Origin: Gemmatimonadota bacterium
GTDB taxonomy: Bacteria; Gemmatimonadota; Gemmatimonadetes; Longimicrobiales; Gaopeijiaceae
Length of the DNA stretch: 64,000 nt
Reading direction: 5' to 3'
Assembly: GCA_015664885.1 (NCBI GenBank)
Contig: DQPL01000098.1
Coordinates: forward strand, 1 to 64,000
This document shows, piece by piece, positions 37,239 to 45,188 of the stretch. Within the stretch, counting starts at the first letter, position 1; each line of letters begins with the position of its first letter. The notes under the pieces were generated by a model. The model worked only from the letters and a program-made list of their open reading frames with translations. It made no database searches and was not told the origin of the DNA. The position numbers and the translations under genes are program-made.

Positions 37239-38341
37239 GTAACGCGCTCCAGCCGATCGTTCTCGCGGTACCAGCGGCCCACTTTCGCGAGCGGCTTGCC
37301 TTCAAGGCGGACCACGTCGGCGGTGTAATCGTACGATCCCCGAACCAGAGCCGACCCCACGCCGTAACTGTCGACCGGAACGCCCTCGGCCTCGAAGTAG
37401 CGGATTTTCTCGACTGAAAAGCCTCCCGACACCACGATCTTGACGTGCTGGAAGCCTTCGGCGTCGAGCGCATCGCGTACGCGCTCGACGAGGTGGGGGT
37501 TCACGCCCCTGGGGTCGAAGTCACCCATTTCGTCATTGAGCGAGTGATCCACCAGATCGGCGGACGTGTCGAGGCGGACGCCCCAGAGCTTGTGACCCAT
37601 TGCGCGCGCGACCGCGAGCGACGCCCCCACCGAGTCGTTGTCGAAGTCGACGAGCGCGATGACGCGCACGTCGTCCCGCGTCGCGTCGGCGAACGCTTGC
37701 GTGGCGGCGACCGAGTCCCCGCCGAATGCCGCGATCAACGCGTGCGGTACGGTTCCGATCCCTTCAGAGCCCCACCATGACGCCTGCGCGTCGGTCGAGA
37801 CCCCAATCGCGCCCGCCACGTGTGCGGCCCATCCGTCCCCCGTCTGCACCATCCAGTGGTCGTGACGCGCGGGGAAGAACATGACCGGCCGTGGCCAGGC
37901 GGCCTCGACCACCGCTCGGGTATTGGTCGCGATTCGTGTGCGGCGCGCGAGCACACCGACGTACAGAGTCTCCAGGTGCGAGAAGGCAGCATACGGTCCT
38001 TCGATGCGCATTACGGTATCCCACGGATCGGCGCGGTCGCCGTCGTGCAGGGCCAGGACGTCGAGATCGGAGAACGAGTAGCCTTCGCTCAAGCAGAGCT
38101 TCAGAATCCCGATCGCCTCGTCGGTGCCGGCGACGAAGGCCTCCTTCTTCTGAAAGACCTGCATCGTGACCACCGGATTCATGCCGTGGTGCAGCAGCAC
38201 CTCGCGAGCGCGCACGAAATACTTATCCGAGTAGTACCCACTGCGCATCTTCTCGACCGGGAACTGGAAGATCTCGGGCGCTAGGCGCTCAGAACTGCGA
38301 ATGGGTGGCGGTGGCCCGTTTCGCCGCTCCGGATCGATCAT
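37235..38341 (-). CDS. pncB: Nicotinate phosphoribosyltransferase
   Basis: The 368-residue enzyme makes nicotinate mononucleotide from nicotinate and PRPP. Key segments include MRSGYYSDKYFVRAREVL, FSHLETLYVGVLARRTRIATNT, the catalytic-histidine-like FPARHDHW, VDFDNDSVGASLAVA, GVRLDTSADL and IVVSGGFSVEKI. It is a shorter form than E. coli PncB, as in many bacteria. It is coupled by ATGA to the downstream nicotinamidase-like gene. Only about 28 bases separate its start from the end of the small Cys-rich gene upstream. Confidence 0.93.
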   Translation of the reverse strand: MIDPERRNGPPPPIRSSERLAPEIFQFPVEKMRSGYYSDKYFVRAREVLLHHGMNPVVTMQVFQKKEAFVAGTDEAIGILKLCLSEGYSFSDLDVLALHDGDRADPWDTVMRIEGPYAAFSHLETLYVGVLARRTRIATNTRAVVEAAWPRPVMFFPARHDHWMVQTGDGWAAHVAGAIGVSTDAQASWWGSEGIGTVPHALIAAFGGDSVAATQAFADATRDDVRVIALVDFDNDSVGASLAVARAMGHKLWGVRLDTSADLVDHSLNDEMGDFDPRGVNPHLVERVRDALDAEGFQHVKIVVSGGFSVEKIRYFEAEGVPVDSYGVGSALVRGSYDYTADVVRLEGKPLAKVGRWYRENDRLERVT

Positions 38342-38369
38342 GGGGATTTCGACGCCGCAGGAAGTTCCG

Positions 38370-38561
38370 TTAGACGGCGCAGGTCATGTCCTGCGCGCAG
38401 CACATCGGCGACTTGATCATGCCGTCGCCGTTGGGGCACTTGGATACCTGAACGGTGCTGCCGTCATCCTTCGTGAGGGTGTCGTTTACGAGAGCCGCGC
38501 CGCACTTGGCACAGGTCATGTTTACGCTCATTCCGCACTGATCACAGGTGTAGCTCGCCAT
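38370..38561 (-). CDS. Small cysteine-rich zinc-ribbon-like protein
   Basis: The 63-residue protein has eight cysteines: C6xxC9, C17xxC20, C42, C54, C55 and C61. The first four form a TCDQC and TCAKC zinc-knuckle pair; the tail ends PMCCAQDMTCAV. A GGAGAG ribosome site lies seven bases before the ATG, which supports a genuine gene. No partner or function is recognised. It reads into pncA/pncB on the same strand. A metal-storage or redox-sensing role would be guesswork. Confidence 0.7.
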   Translation of the reverse strand: MASYTCDQCGMSVNMTCAKCGAALVNDTLTKDDGSTVQVSKCPNGDGMIKSPMCCAQDMTCAV

Positions 38562-38668
38562 TCGGGACTCTCCAGTTTTTGGAAGCGACTGTGCCGTCTA
38601 GACCGAACACGCGGCCACAGTAACGCACTTGCTCGCTGCGGTCACCTGCAACGATACTCCTCGCCATC

Positions 38669-39910
38669 ATGCCCACGCTCTTGCTTATCCTCGGGCTAAG
38701 CCTCGGGATCTCTTTCCTCTGCTCCATCTTGGAAGCGGTCTTCCTCTCTATCACGCATTCTTACATTGCGGTGCTCAAGGAGCGAGGGGAGTGGGCCGGT
38801 GTGTGGCTCGAGAGCGTACAGGACAACGTCGACGAGCCGATCGCGGCGATCCTCACGCTGAACACGCTCTCGCACACCGCGGGCGCGACCCTCGCGGGCG
38901 CGACCGCCCAGGATCTGTTCGGTAAGCCCTGGGTCACTGCGTTCACCGTCGGACTCACGTTGGCGATCCTCATCTTCTCTGAGATCGTGCCCAAGACGCT
39001 GGGTGCGACGCACTGGAAGCGACTCGCGAAGCCCTCCGCGCACGTCCTTCGCGCCATGGTGGTCGCCATGAAGCCGATTCTCATTCCCCTGGGCTGGGTG
39101 TCCGGCTGGATTACCCCGGATAAGGATCAACCCACCGTCAGCCGGGAGGAATTGGAAGTCCTCGCCGACATTGGGCGACGCGAGGGCACGCTCGACGAGG
39201 ACGAGTGGAAGGTAGTGAGCAGCGTCATCCGGCTCGACGAAGTGTCGGTCGGCGAGGTCATGACGCCGCGCACAGACATGAGCGCGGTGCCGGTCGAGTG
39301 CTCTGTCGCCGACGCTCAACAGGCCATGCTCGACACCGGACACCTTCGGCTGCCGGTGTACAAGGAGAGCCTCGACCAGATCGTCGGCGTTCTCGTGGCG
39401 CGAGATCTGTGGCGTGCCAACCAGTCCGGAGTGAAGTCCGTCGTGGATGTCATGCGCAGCGTTCCGTTCGCTCCGGCGTCCAAGCCTGTCGAAGACCTGA
39501 TCCCCGAGATGCGAGCTCAACGCGTCAAGTTGGCGATCGTGGTGGATGAGTTCGGGGGCACCGCGGGCCTCGTCACCCTCGAGGATCTCATCGAGGAGAT
39601 CATCGGCGAGATCCAGGACGAGCATGAGAGCGACGAGCCGATCGCGTTCCAGGCCATGGCGGACGGCCAGCAACGCGTCTGGGGAGGCGCGTCACTTAGA
39701 GACGCGAGCCAGCAGCTCGCCTTCGAGCCCACCGAGGACGAAGAGGAGCGCTTCGAGACGATCGGTGGCTTCGTCTTCGGCCGCTTGAATCGAATTCCCG
39801 TGCTCGACGATCAGGTCGATATCGAGAGCGGCAGCTTGCGAGTCATCAAGATGAAAGGGCGCCGCGTCGAGTACCTGCTCTTCGTTCCTCGTTCGGACGA
39901 GGCGGACTAG
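38669..39910 (+). CDS. CNNM/CorC-type membrane protein with CBS pair
   Basis: The 413-residue protein has an N-terminal DUF21 membrane domain with about three to four helices (LLLILGLSLGISFLCSILEA, TLAILIFSEIVPKTLGA). A CBS pair follows at about 195-320 (VGEVMTPRTDM, LRLPVYKESLDQIVGVLVARDL, KLAIVVDEFGGTAGLVTLEDLI). A C-terminal CorC_HlyC domain (VDIESGSLRVIKMKGRRVEYLLFV) closes the protein. The family includes Mg2+ efflux or transport proteins such as MpfA/CorC; the older hemolysin name is misleading. It stands alone and converges with lspA. Confidence 0.92.
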   Translation: MPTLLLILGLSLGISFLCSILEAVFLSITHSYIAVLKERGEWAGVWLESVQDNVDEPIAAILTLNTLSHTAGATLAGATAQDLFGKPWVTAFTVGLTLAILIFSEIVPKTLGATHWKRLAKPSAHVLRAMVVAMKPILIPLGWVSGWITPDKDQPTVSREELEVLADIGRREGTLDEDEWKVVSSVIRLDEVSVGEVMTPRTDMSAVPVECSVADAQQAMLDTGHLRLPVYKESLDQIVGVLVARDLWRANQSGVKSVVDVMRSVPFAPASKPVEDLIPEMRAQRVKLAIVVDEFGGTAGLVTLEDLIEEIIGEIQDEHESDEPIAFQAMADGQQRVWGGASLRDASQQLAFEPTEDEEERFETIGGFVFGRLNRIPVLDDQVDIESGSLRVIKMKGRRVEYLLFVPRSDEAD

Positions 39911-39922
39911 CACGGAACCGGC

Positions 39923-39936
39923 GGCGGGCGCCCGCC
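39923..39936. terminator. GC palindrome between convergent CNNM and lspA genes
   Basis: A perfect 14-base palindrome GGCGGGCGCCCGCC sits in the 30-base space between two convergent stop codons. It could form a short hairpin acting in both directions, but there is no T run on either strand and the loop would have to consume part of the stem. A bidirectional terminator role is plausible only from position. Confidence 0.3.
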
Positions 39937-39940
39937 CCCT

Positions 39941-40510
39941 TCAAGCGCTCGGTTCTTCCGCGAGTGGCTCGTTGGGAGGGGCGGTAGGAGGCGCGGTAGG
40001 CGCTCCGGCAGCGGCCGACGCCGCTTCGAGCCTGCGTTCCATCTGCTCCTCGAACCAGAAGGAGATCGCGAGCAGCACTGCGCCGCACGTGATGGCCATG
40101 TCGGCCACGTTGAAGATCGGAAAGTCCCAGAAGCCGAGGTCTATCGGCCCGATGAAGTCGACCACGCCAAGGTCCCAGCGCACGCGATCCCACAGATTCC
40201 CGATCGCTCCGGAGACCACGAGGGAGATCGAAGCAATGCGCAGGAAATCGCGGTCGGCCGCCTGCTTGAAGAGCACGCCGAGCAGCACCAGCGCGATGAT
40301 GGTGACAGGCACGAAGAACCATCTCGAGTCTTCGCCCAGACGAACCCCGAAGGCCGCGCCTTTGTTGTAGGCCAGCGTGAGCGGCACCAGACCGCCGAAG
40401 ATCTCGCTACTGCGTGCGCCCAGCGCGTCCAACGCCCAGCGCTTGCTCATGAAGTCGAACACCATGATCAACGGGAACGTCAGACCGAAGATGGCGACCT
40501 TCGAACGCAC
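39941..40510 (-). CDS. lspA: Lipoprotein signal peptidase II
   Basis: The 189-residue membrane protease has four helices. The conserved catalytic aspartates are in GNLWDRVRWD and FNVADMAI, and YNKGAAFG is another LspA signature. It cleaves signal peptides of lipidated prolipoproteins, several of which are encoded in this window (LptC-like, RlpA, propeller and CXXCH lipoproteins). The C-terminus has an Ala/Pro/Glu-rich extension of about 30 residues not needed for catalysis. Confidence 0.93.
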   Translation of the reverse strand: MRSKVAIFGLTFPLIMVFDFMSKRWALDALGARSSEIFGGLVPLTLAYNKGAAFGVRLGEDSRWFFVPVTIIALVLLGVLFKQAADRDFLRIASISLVVSGAIGNLWDRVRWDLGVVDFIGPIDLGFWDFPIFNVADMAITCGAVLLAISFWFEEQMERRLEAASAAAGAPTAPPTAPPNEPLAEEPSA

Positions 40511-40610
40511 GCGGACGGAACTCCAGACTCGGGTTGAATACGGCTGAGGCAGTCAGTGTACAGAAGCGGCGGTGGTTCGTTCCCGGTGACCGGAGTGCCG
40601 CTTACCTACT

Positions 40611-41876
40611 TCATCGGGTCCAAATGAGTACGACCCCGCACGGATCTCGGGCATACTGCGCGGGTGTGTTCAACCCGTTGTACACCTCCATGGCCTCGAC
40701 CCATTCGACTCGTATGTCGTCCATGTCCCACTCTTGCATCAACATTCCGTCCAGGTACACAAGCAGTTCACAATTGCCGCCGGTAATACTGGTGCTTCGC
40801 CGGCTCACGGGTCGTGCATCGCCCGATTCATAGCTCACGATCACGCCTGGAACGTTTCTGAAGACGTGCGAAACTAGCAGCGGGTCGATCTCGGAGAGTT
40901 GGTCGCGCGTGAATTGGGCACCCGATGCACCGATTTTCCGATCGTAGAACCCGTTTCGTTCCAGATACGTGGAGCGTACGGTTACCTCAATGGCCTCGAG
41001 CTCGATCGGCTGCGTCGACATCTCGGCCGCGATTTCCACGCTCTCCCCGGGCTGTACGATCAGTGTGGCCGTGCGGGGCGCATAGCCCAGGTGCACGAAT
41101 CGCAGTTCCACCAGCCCGGGCACGACACCGGTTAGAGTGAAACGGCCTTGTCCGTCGCTGAGCGTGCCGACTTGAGGTGGACGAAGTAGCGTAATCTCTA
41201 CGTCCGAGAGCCCGCGATTCACCCCTTCCTCCATGACGCGACCCGTGATCCGACCCAGTGCGTTCGGGTCGTTCAACAGGGATCGGTACAGGAGAATCAC
41301 GAAGGGGCCACTTCCGGGGACCTCCAACGCTCCCTCGAGGACCGTATAGCCGAGCCGCTCTACCCTAAGGGCGTGGATGCCGGGCAAAAGATCGGTCAGC
41401 TGAAGTCGTCCCAACTCGTCGGACACGGCTCGGACTCCGAGCTCTGGCAATTCAACGATTGCCTGGCTGAGCGGCCTTTCGGTCTCCGCGTCACCGACGC
41501 GGCCGGACCTGGCGAAGCGCTCTGAGTCCGCCCGGAGGCTGCACGCCAACCGTTCGCCTCCCTCGCAGGCGACCTGGTAGAGGCCGGCCGCGCGGGCAAC
41601 ACTCAGAGTGACGCCAGCGCCGACTGCATACATGAGGCCGAGGTTGGTGCAGCCCACCAGTTCGCCACCCTCGCAGGCCATTTCGTAGAGACTGGCGGCA
41701 CGAGAGAGGTCCCGTGGCACACCGTCTCCGGTCTCGTACATGAGCCCGAAGACATTGCAGGCGATCAAGTCGCCGGCTTCGCATGCCTCCACATACAGCC
41801 GTTCCGTGGTCTGCGAGGCGCCCGCACGGGGCAGCAGACCAATGAGTGCGACCAAGAGAATGGATCGTGAGTTCAT
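40611..41876 (-). CDS. Secreted Sel1/Hcp-like repeats fused to carboxypeptidase-like and TonB plug-like domains
   Basis: The 421-residue protein has a signal peptide ending GASQ (about residue 22). Residues 25-115 are three Sel1-like repeats, each with a Cys pair eight residues apart (CEAGDLIAC, CEGGELVGC, CEGGERLAC), as in the disulfide-stapled Helicobacter Hcp proteins. Two carboxypeptidase-regulatory-like beta domains follow (AVSDELGRLQLTDLLPGIHA and TLSDGQGRFTLTGVVPGLVE). The last 110 residues resemble a TonB-receptor plug (QFTRDQLSEIDPLLVSHVFR, LLVYLDGMLM, DDIRVEWVEAMEVYNG). No beta-barrel follows. The plug-like end suggests outer-membrane or periplasmic recognition; function unknown. 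It stands alone on this strand. Confidence 0.75.
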   Translation of the reverse strand: MNSRSILLVALIGLLPRAGASQTTERLYVEACEAGDLIACNVFGLMYETGDGVPRDLSRAASLYEMACEGGELVGCTNLGLMYAVGAGVTLSVARAAGLYQVACEGGERLACSLRADSERFARSGRVGDAETERPLSQAIVELPELGVRAVSDELGRLQLTDLLPGIHALRVERLGYTVLEGALEVPGSGPFVILLYRSLLNDPNALGRITGRVMEEGVNRGLSDVEITLLRPPQVGTLSDGQGRFTLTGVVPGLVELRFVHLGYAPRTATLIVQPGESVEIAAEMSTQPIELEAIEVTVRSTYLERNGFYDRKIGASGAQFTRDQLSEIDPLLVSHVFRNVPGVIVSYESGDARPVSRRSTSITGGNCELLVYLDGMLMQEWDMDDIRVEWVEAMEVYNGLNTPAQYARDPCGVVLIWTR

Positions 41877-42104
41877 GCTGTCATCCAGGATTTCAACTGG
41901 CCGACAATTTGGGGGGCGTGACCGAAGTGCGCGACCCCGGTACCTGCACGGAGGCCTAGACGCAGGATCCGTGTGCCACGGCCCCGCCCCCTTTCACCGC
42001 GCTCGCGTTCATCCAGGCCCCGTCCTACGTTGCCTGCCTTGGCTCGGAAGTGTCTGGCGGTAGCGCCAAAAACGCGCGTCTGGGCACGGAAAAAGGAGAG
42101 AACG

Positions 42105-42860
42105 ATGAGGAACACGGACGTCCGGGTGTCTTCTCGGCGACTCATTTGCCTGGGCGTGGTGGCCGCCCTGCTGGCGGTAGCGATCGAAGGGACATCCGTT
42201 CCAGTCACGGCCCAGACGGTCGGCACTGCGCCGCCCGACCTCGTGGGGATCTGGGACGGTGGGCCGCGCTCGCGTCGCATCAACGGACCGAACATGCCTT
42301 GGACGCCGGACAATTTCCCCGTACTCAACGAGCGTGCGATCGCGTTTCAGCAGGTCTTCGACGAAGCGATCGCACCAAAGTACGACTGCGTTCCGGCGGC
42401 GTCGCCGGCGTTGCAATACGACCCCTATTTCATGGAGGTCGTGCAGTGGCCCGATCGAGTCATGTTCCGGTACGAGAAAGACGACCAGCTGCGCATCGTT
42501 TGGTTGGACGGTCGCGAGCCTCCCCTGAACGACTTCAGCGTCCAGGGGTTCTCGGTCGGTCGATATGAAGGCGACGCGCTCATCGTCGAGACCACGCACT
42601 TCGTGTTCGACATCACAGGATTCGACGACTACAACGGCATCCCGTCGTCTCAGCTCAAGTCGGTGACCGAGCGGTATTGGCGTGACGGTGATGAGCTGCG
42701 CTTGACGCTGACCCTCGAGGACCCGTTGTTCCTCAGAGAGCCGGCCTCGTACACGACGCGCTGGCTTCCGGCGCCCGAGGACTACCGGCTTGCACCGTAC
42801 GCATGTGACGCGGAAGAGGCACGTCGCGCGGTGAAATTCATGATTCCCAAGTACCGATGA
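42105..42860 (+). CDS. Secreted protein of unknown function, partner of DUF6152-type gene
   Basis: The product is about 251 residues from ATG 42105, chosen because a GGAGAG ribosome site sits just upstream and a signal peptide follows (LICLGVVAALLAVAIEG, cleavage near VTAQ). The mature part is beta-rich: PPDLVGIWDGG, VQWPDRVMFRYEKDD, VWLDGREPP, FSVGRYEGDALIVETTHF and RWLPAPEDYRLAPYACD. Similar proteins are found beside DUF6152 genes, and the stop overlaps the next frame. The repeated strand pattern suggests a lipocalin- or barrel-like fold, but no ligand can be named. Confidence 0.7.
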   Translation: MRNTDVRVSSRRLICLGVVAALLAVAIEGTSVPVTAQTVGTAPPDLVGIWDGGPRSRRINGPNMPWTPDNFPVLNERAIAFQQVFDEAIAPKYDCVPAASPALQYDPYFMEVVQWPDRVMFRYEKDDQLRIVWLDGREPPLNDFSVQGFSVGRYEGDALIVETTHFVFDITGFDDYNGIPSSQLKSVTERYWRDGDELRLTLTLEDPLFLREPASYTTRWLPAPEDYRLAPYACDAEEARRAVKFMIPKYR

Positions 42861-42889
42861 AGAGTACGCAACGCCAAGGAGGCGAACCG

Positions 42890-43279
42890 GTGAAACGAAT
42901 GCTCTGGATCTCGTCGTTCCTCGCCGTCGTGGTTGGAGGAGTGGCGGTCACGATGCTTCCGGCTGGCGCGCACCATAGCAGCGCGCCGTTCTATGATCCC
43001 GAGAAGAGCGTGGAGGCAATGGGTGTCGTCGAGAGGTTCGTATTCCGCAACCCGCATTCGTTCCTCTTCATCAACGGTGAAGATGAGGATGGCGAGCTGA
43101 TTGAGTGGGAGGTTGAAATGGGCGCCGCGGTGAGCATGCGCCGCCGTGGTTGGAGCCCCGAGACCATCGGCGCCGGTGACTCGATTCGGGCCGTCGGTCA
43201 GCCATCGCGCGCACCCGGCACGTTCGGCGTCTGCTGCGCGGAGCTGACCCGGCCGGACGGCAGTTCCATACGACGGTAG
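42890..43279 (+). CDS. DUF6152-like small secreted protein
   Basis: The product is about 129 residues from GTG 42890, chosen because AAGGAGG lies seven bases upstream and it yields a clean signal peptide (MLWISSFLAVVVGGVAVTML). An upstream ATG at 42857 overlaps the previous gene but lacks this site. The mature protein starts AHHSSAPFYDPE, then VEAMGVVERFVFRNPHSFLF and EWEVEMGAAVSMRRRGW, which matches the DUF6152 pattern of an N-terminal histidine pair and a beta-barrel OB-like core. Histidine-mediated metal binding is possible. Coupled to the secreted protein upstream. Confidence 0.78.
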   Translation: MKRMLWISSFLAVVVGGVAVTMLPAGAHHSSAPFYDPEKSVEAMGVVERFVFRNPHSFLFINGEDEDGELIEWEVEMGAAVSMRRRGWSPETIGAGDSIRAVGQPSRAPGTFGVCCAELTRPDGSSIRR

Positions 43280-43314
43280 CCGAGCGTACCACGCGCGATC
43301 CCGCGTTTCGCCAG

Positions 43315-43905
43315 CTAGCGCGTGCTGCCGGAGAGCGGGCGAGGCGGGTACCAATAGCGCACGTGGCAGACCTCACACGCCGCGTCGAGCACATCGCTGG
43401 CGACGAGCAACGCATCGATATCCTGGCTGTCGATCGCCTCCAGCACGCCGACGCCCCCTTCATGCAGCACCGCCACGAACGCCGTCCAACTTGCTCGGTC
43501 CGCCTCGAGCAGCGCTTCGATCTCTTCGGGCTCCAGGTCGACGCCCGGCAGCTCCGAGCGCGACCCCTCTGCCGCGACCCGTCGGCCTTCCATCAACAGT
43601 AGGTCGGTGGCTTCGATGAGCGTCACCGCGTGCCGCCGCAGCACCATCCAGTCTTCGTCCGTTTCCGGTTCGGTGGTGAAGACGCCGTCGGCCGTGACCT
43701 CCGTCACGATCGCATCCCAAACGGCGTCCGCAGAGGGGTCGATCATGTAGCGCATGATCTCCTCCATCGAAGCGGTGAGCCGAAAGGCTGGAAGTGCTTG
43801 TACCGCTTCTTCACCTGCCGGCGCGTCTGAGCCACACGAAGCCATTGCCGCGGCCAGACACGTCAGCACCGAGCCGAGAATCGAGACCCTGGAACGCGAT
43901 CTCAC
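43315..43905 (-). CDS. Probable c-type cytochrome lipoprotein (cytochrome c'-like, C-terminal CXXCH)
   Basis: The product is about 196 residues from GTG 43905, used because it directly precedes a lipoprotein signal ending MASC. A longer frame from ATG 43998 adds histidine/arginine-rich sequence without coding character. Helical segments (MEEIMRYMIDPSADAVWDAI, MVLRRHAVTLIEATDLLLM, ASWTAFVAVLHEG) are followed by a single heme motif CEVCH near the C-terminus. That is the four-helix cytochrome c' arrangement. It would carry electrons or bind gases in the periplasm. It converges with the DUF6152 gene. Confidence 0.75.
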   Translation of the reverse strand: MRSRSRVSILGSVLTCLAAAMASCGSDAPAGEEAVQALPAFRLTASMEEIMRYMIDPSADAVWDAIVTEVTADGVFTTEPETDEDWMVLRRHAVTLIEATDLLLMEGRRVAAEGSRSELPGVDLEPEEIEALLEADRASWTAFVAVLHEGGVGVLEAIDSQDIDALLVASDVLDAACEVCHVRYWYPPRPLSGSTR

Positions 43906-44116
43906 GAAGCGGGCCACGCCCGGACGCGTACTTGGTTCATCATGCGGGATCGTTCCAAGTCGAGGGTGGCGCGAGTGGTGAGTTGGAGTGCGCGACAAGA
44001 ATGGTATCCGGAAGCATAATGCACGACCTTCATTACACCCGCGCGGCGGCTGACCCGCAAGTCGAAGGCCGCTGTGGCTGCCAACGCGTAACGAACAAGA
44101 AAGGCTCAGGTCCGAA

Positions 44117-44971
44117 ATGGTGCAGCGCGACCCCGAGGTTCTCAGCGAGGGAGAGGCAGCGCATTTGTGGGAGCGTGCCGCTCACCTGCAGGCCGAGGCC
44201 GCCAGGGGAGTCGAGGTACCGGAGGTACAGGGCGCTGCCATGTCTGCCTCGGGCTATGCGCTCACGCACGTGCGTTCCGCGGCTCTGGAAGCCGGCATTG
44301 CCAATGAATTCGTGGAAGCGGCTCTGGCCGACCTGCGAGCGGAGCGCGCACTTCCCGCTGCGAGTGGTAGTAACGTCGCGCGCAAGTTTCTAGGCCATCC
44401 GCCCGACACGCTCACCGCCCGCCGAGTCCTGGAGGCAACACCACGCGAGGTGCTGTCGGCAATGGAGGTTGTATTTCCGGACGAGCCGTTTCGCCTAACC
44501 ACGACCGACCAGAAAGGCGACCCGCTCAATCGAGGCGTACTGGTCTTCGACATCCAAGGACTCACAGCCCCCTTCCCCGAGGGGCTCGCACTGGAAGCCA
44601 AGTGGGGCGGTTTTCGGCAGGTATTCGTCTCCCTGCGCCCGGTCGAAGGGGCGACGCCGTCGTGTGAGATGACGGCGCACAGCCAGGTAACGAGCCACAA
44701 CCTCGGGCTTGTTCAGGGGCTGATCGCCGGGGTGGTCGCCGGAGGAGCGGGCATGGGTGTGGGAGTAGCGCTCGGGGGATTCGCGCTGTTCGTGCTGGGA
44801 GTGGCGGTCCCGGGCGCGCCCCTCCTCGGCGCCGGTTTCTTGCTCGGGGGTGGCCTCGGCATGAAGGGATACCGGGCCGTCTATGCCTACTGCATGCGCA
44901 GGGGGCAGAAGGCTCTCGAAGGAATAATCGGTGCCGTGGCAGTCCGCTCCCGGGGCGTTTGGGGCGGCTAG
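44117..44971 (+). CDS. Unknown protein with N-terminal helical motif and C-terminal membrane segments
   Basis: The 284-residue product has an N-terminal helical unit (LSEGEAAHLWERAAHLQAEA), then an Ala-rich region, a beta-like middle (RLTTTDQKGDPLNRGVLVFD) and a Gly-rich hydrophobic tail with two probable helices (LVQGLIAGVVAGGAGMGVGV and ALFVLGVAVPGAPLLGAG). There is no signal peptide, so the N-terminus is likely cytoplasmic. I do not recognise the family. It precedes the S9 peptidase on the same strand but is separated by 217 bases, so it need not be in the same unit. Confidence 0.55.
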   Translation: MVQRDPEVLSEGEAAHLWERAAHLQAEAARGVEVPEVQGAAMSASGYALTHVRSAALEAGIANEFVEAALADLRAERALPAASGSNVARKFLGHPPDTLTARRVLEATPREVLSAMEVVFPDEPFRLTTTDQKGDPLNRGVLVFDIQGLTAPFPEGLALEAKWGGFRQVFVSLRPVEGATPSCEMTAHSQVTSHNLGLVQGLIAGVVAGGAGMGVGVALGGFALFVLGVAVPGAPLLGAGFLLGGGLGMKGYRAVYAYCMRRGQKALEGIIGAVAVRSRGVWGG

Positions 44972-45188
44972 CCCCCCCCCTGCCCTTGCTCTTCTTCTTC
45001 CTGGGCTTCTTCGGTTTGGGCTCGGGTAGCTCTCGGGCGGTGATCCTCACGAGCTCACTCAGCCATTGGGGATCTTCGATCCGATCCCGAATCAGCAGGC
45101 TCAACTTTGCCCCGGGAGGAGTTGCGCCGTTGTCGGTACGCAGCGGAATTTATCCTGAACCATCCAATGGCCAACCCGAGAGTTGAAC

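Noticed and set aside
44972-45104. Minus-strand lysine-rich frame starting TTG 45104
   Set aside because: It looks protein-like for about 45 codons (RIEDPQWLSELVRITAREL), but it has no good start, no own stop, and continues as antisense of the gene at 44117. Possibly a remnant, not annotated.
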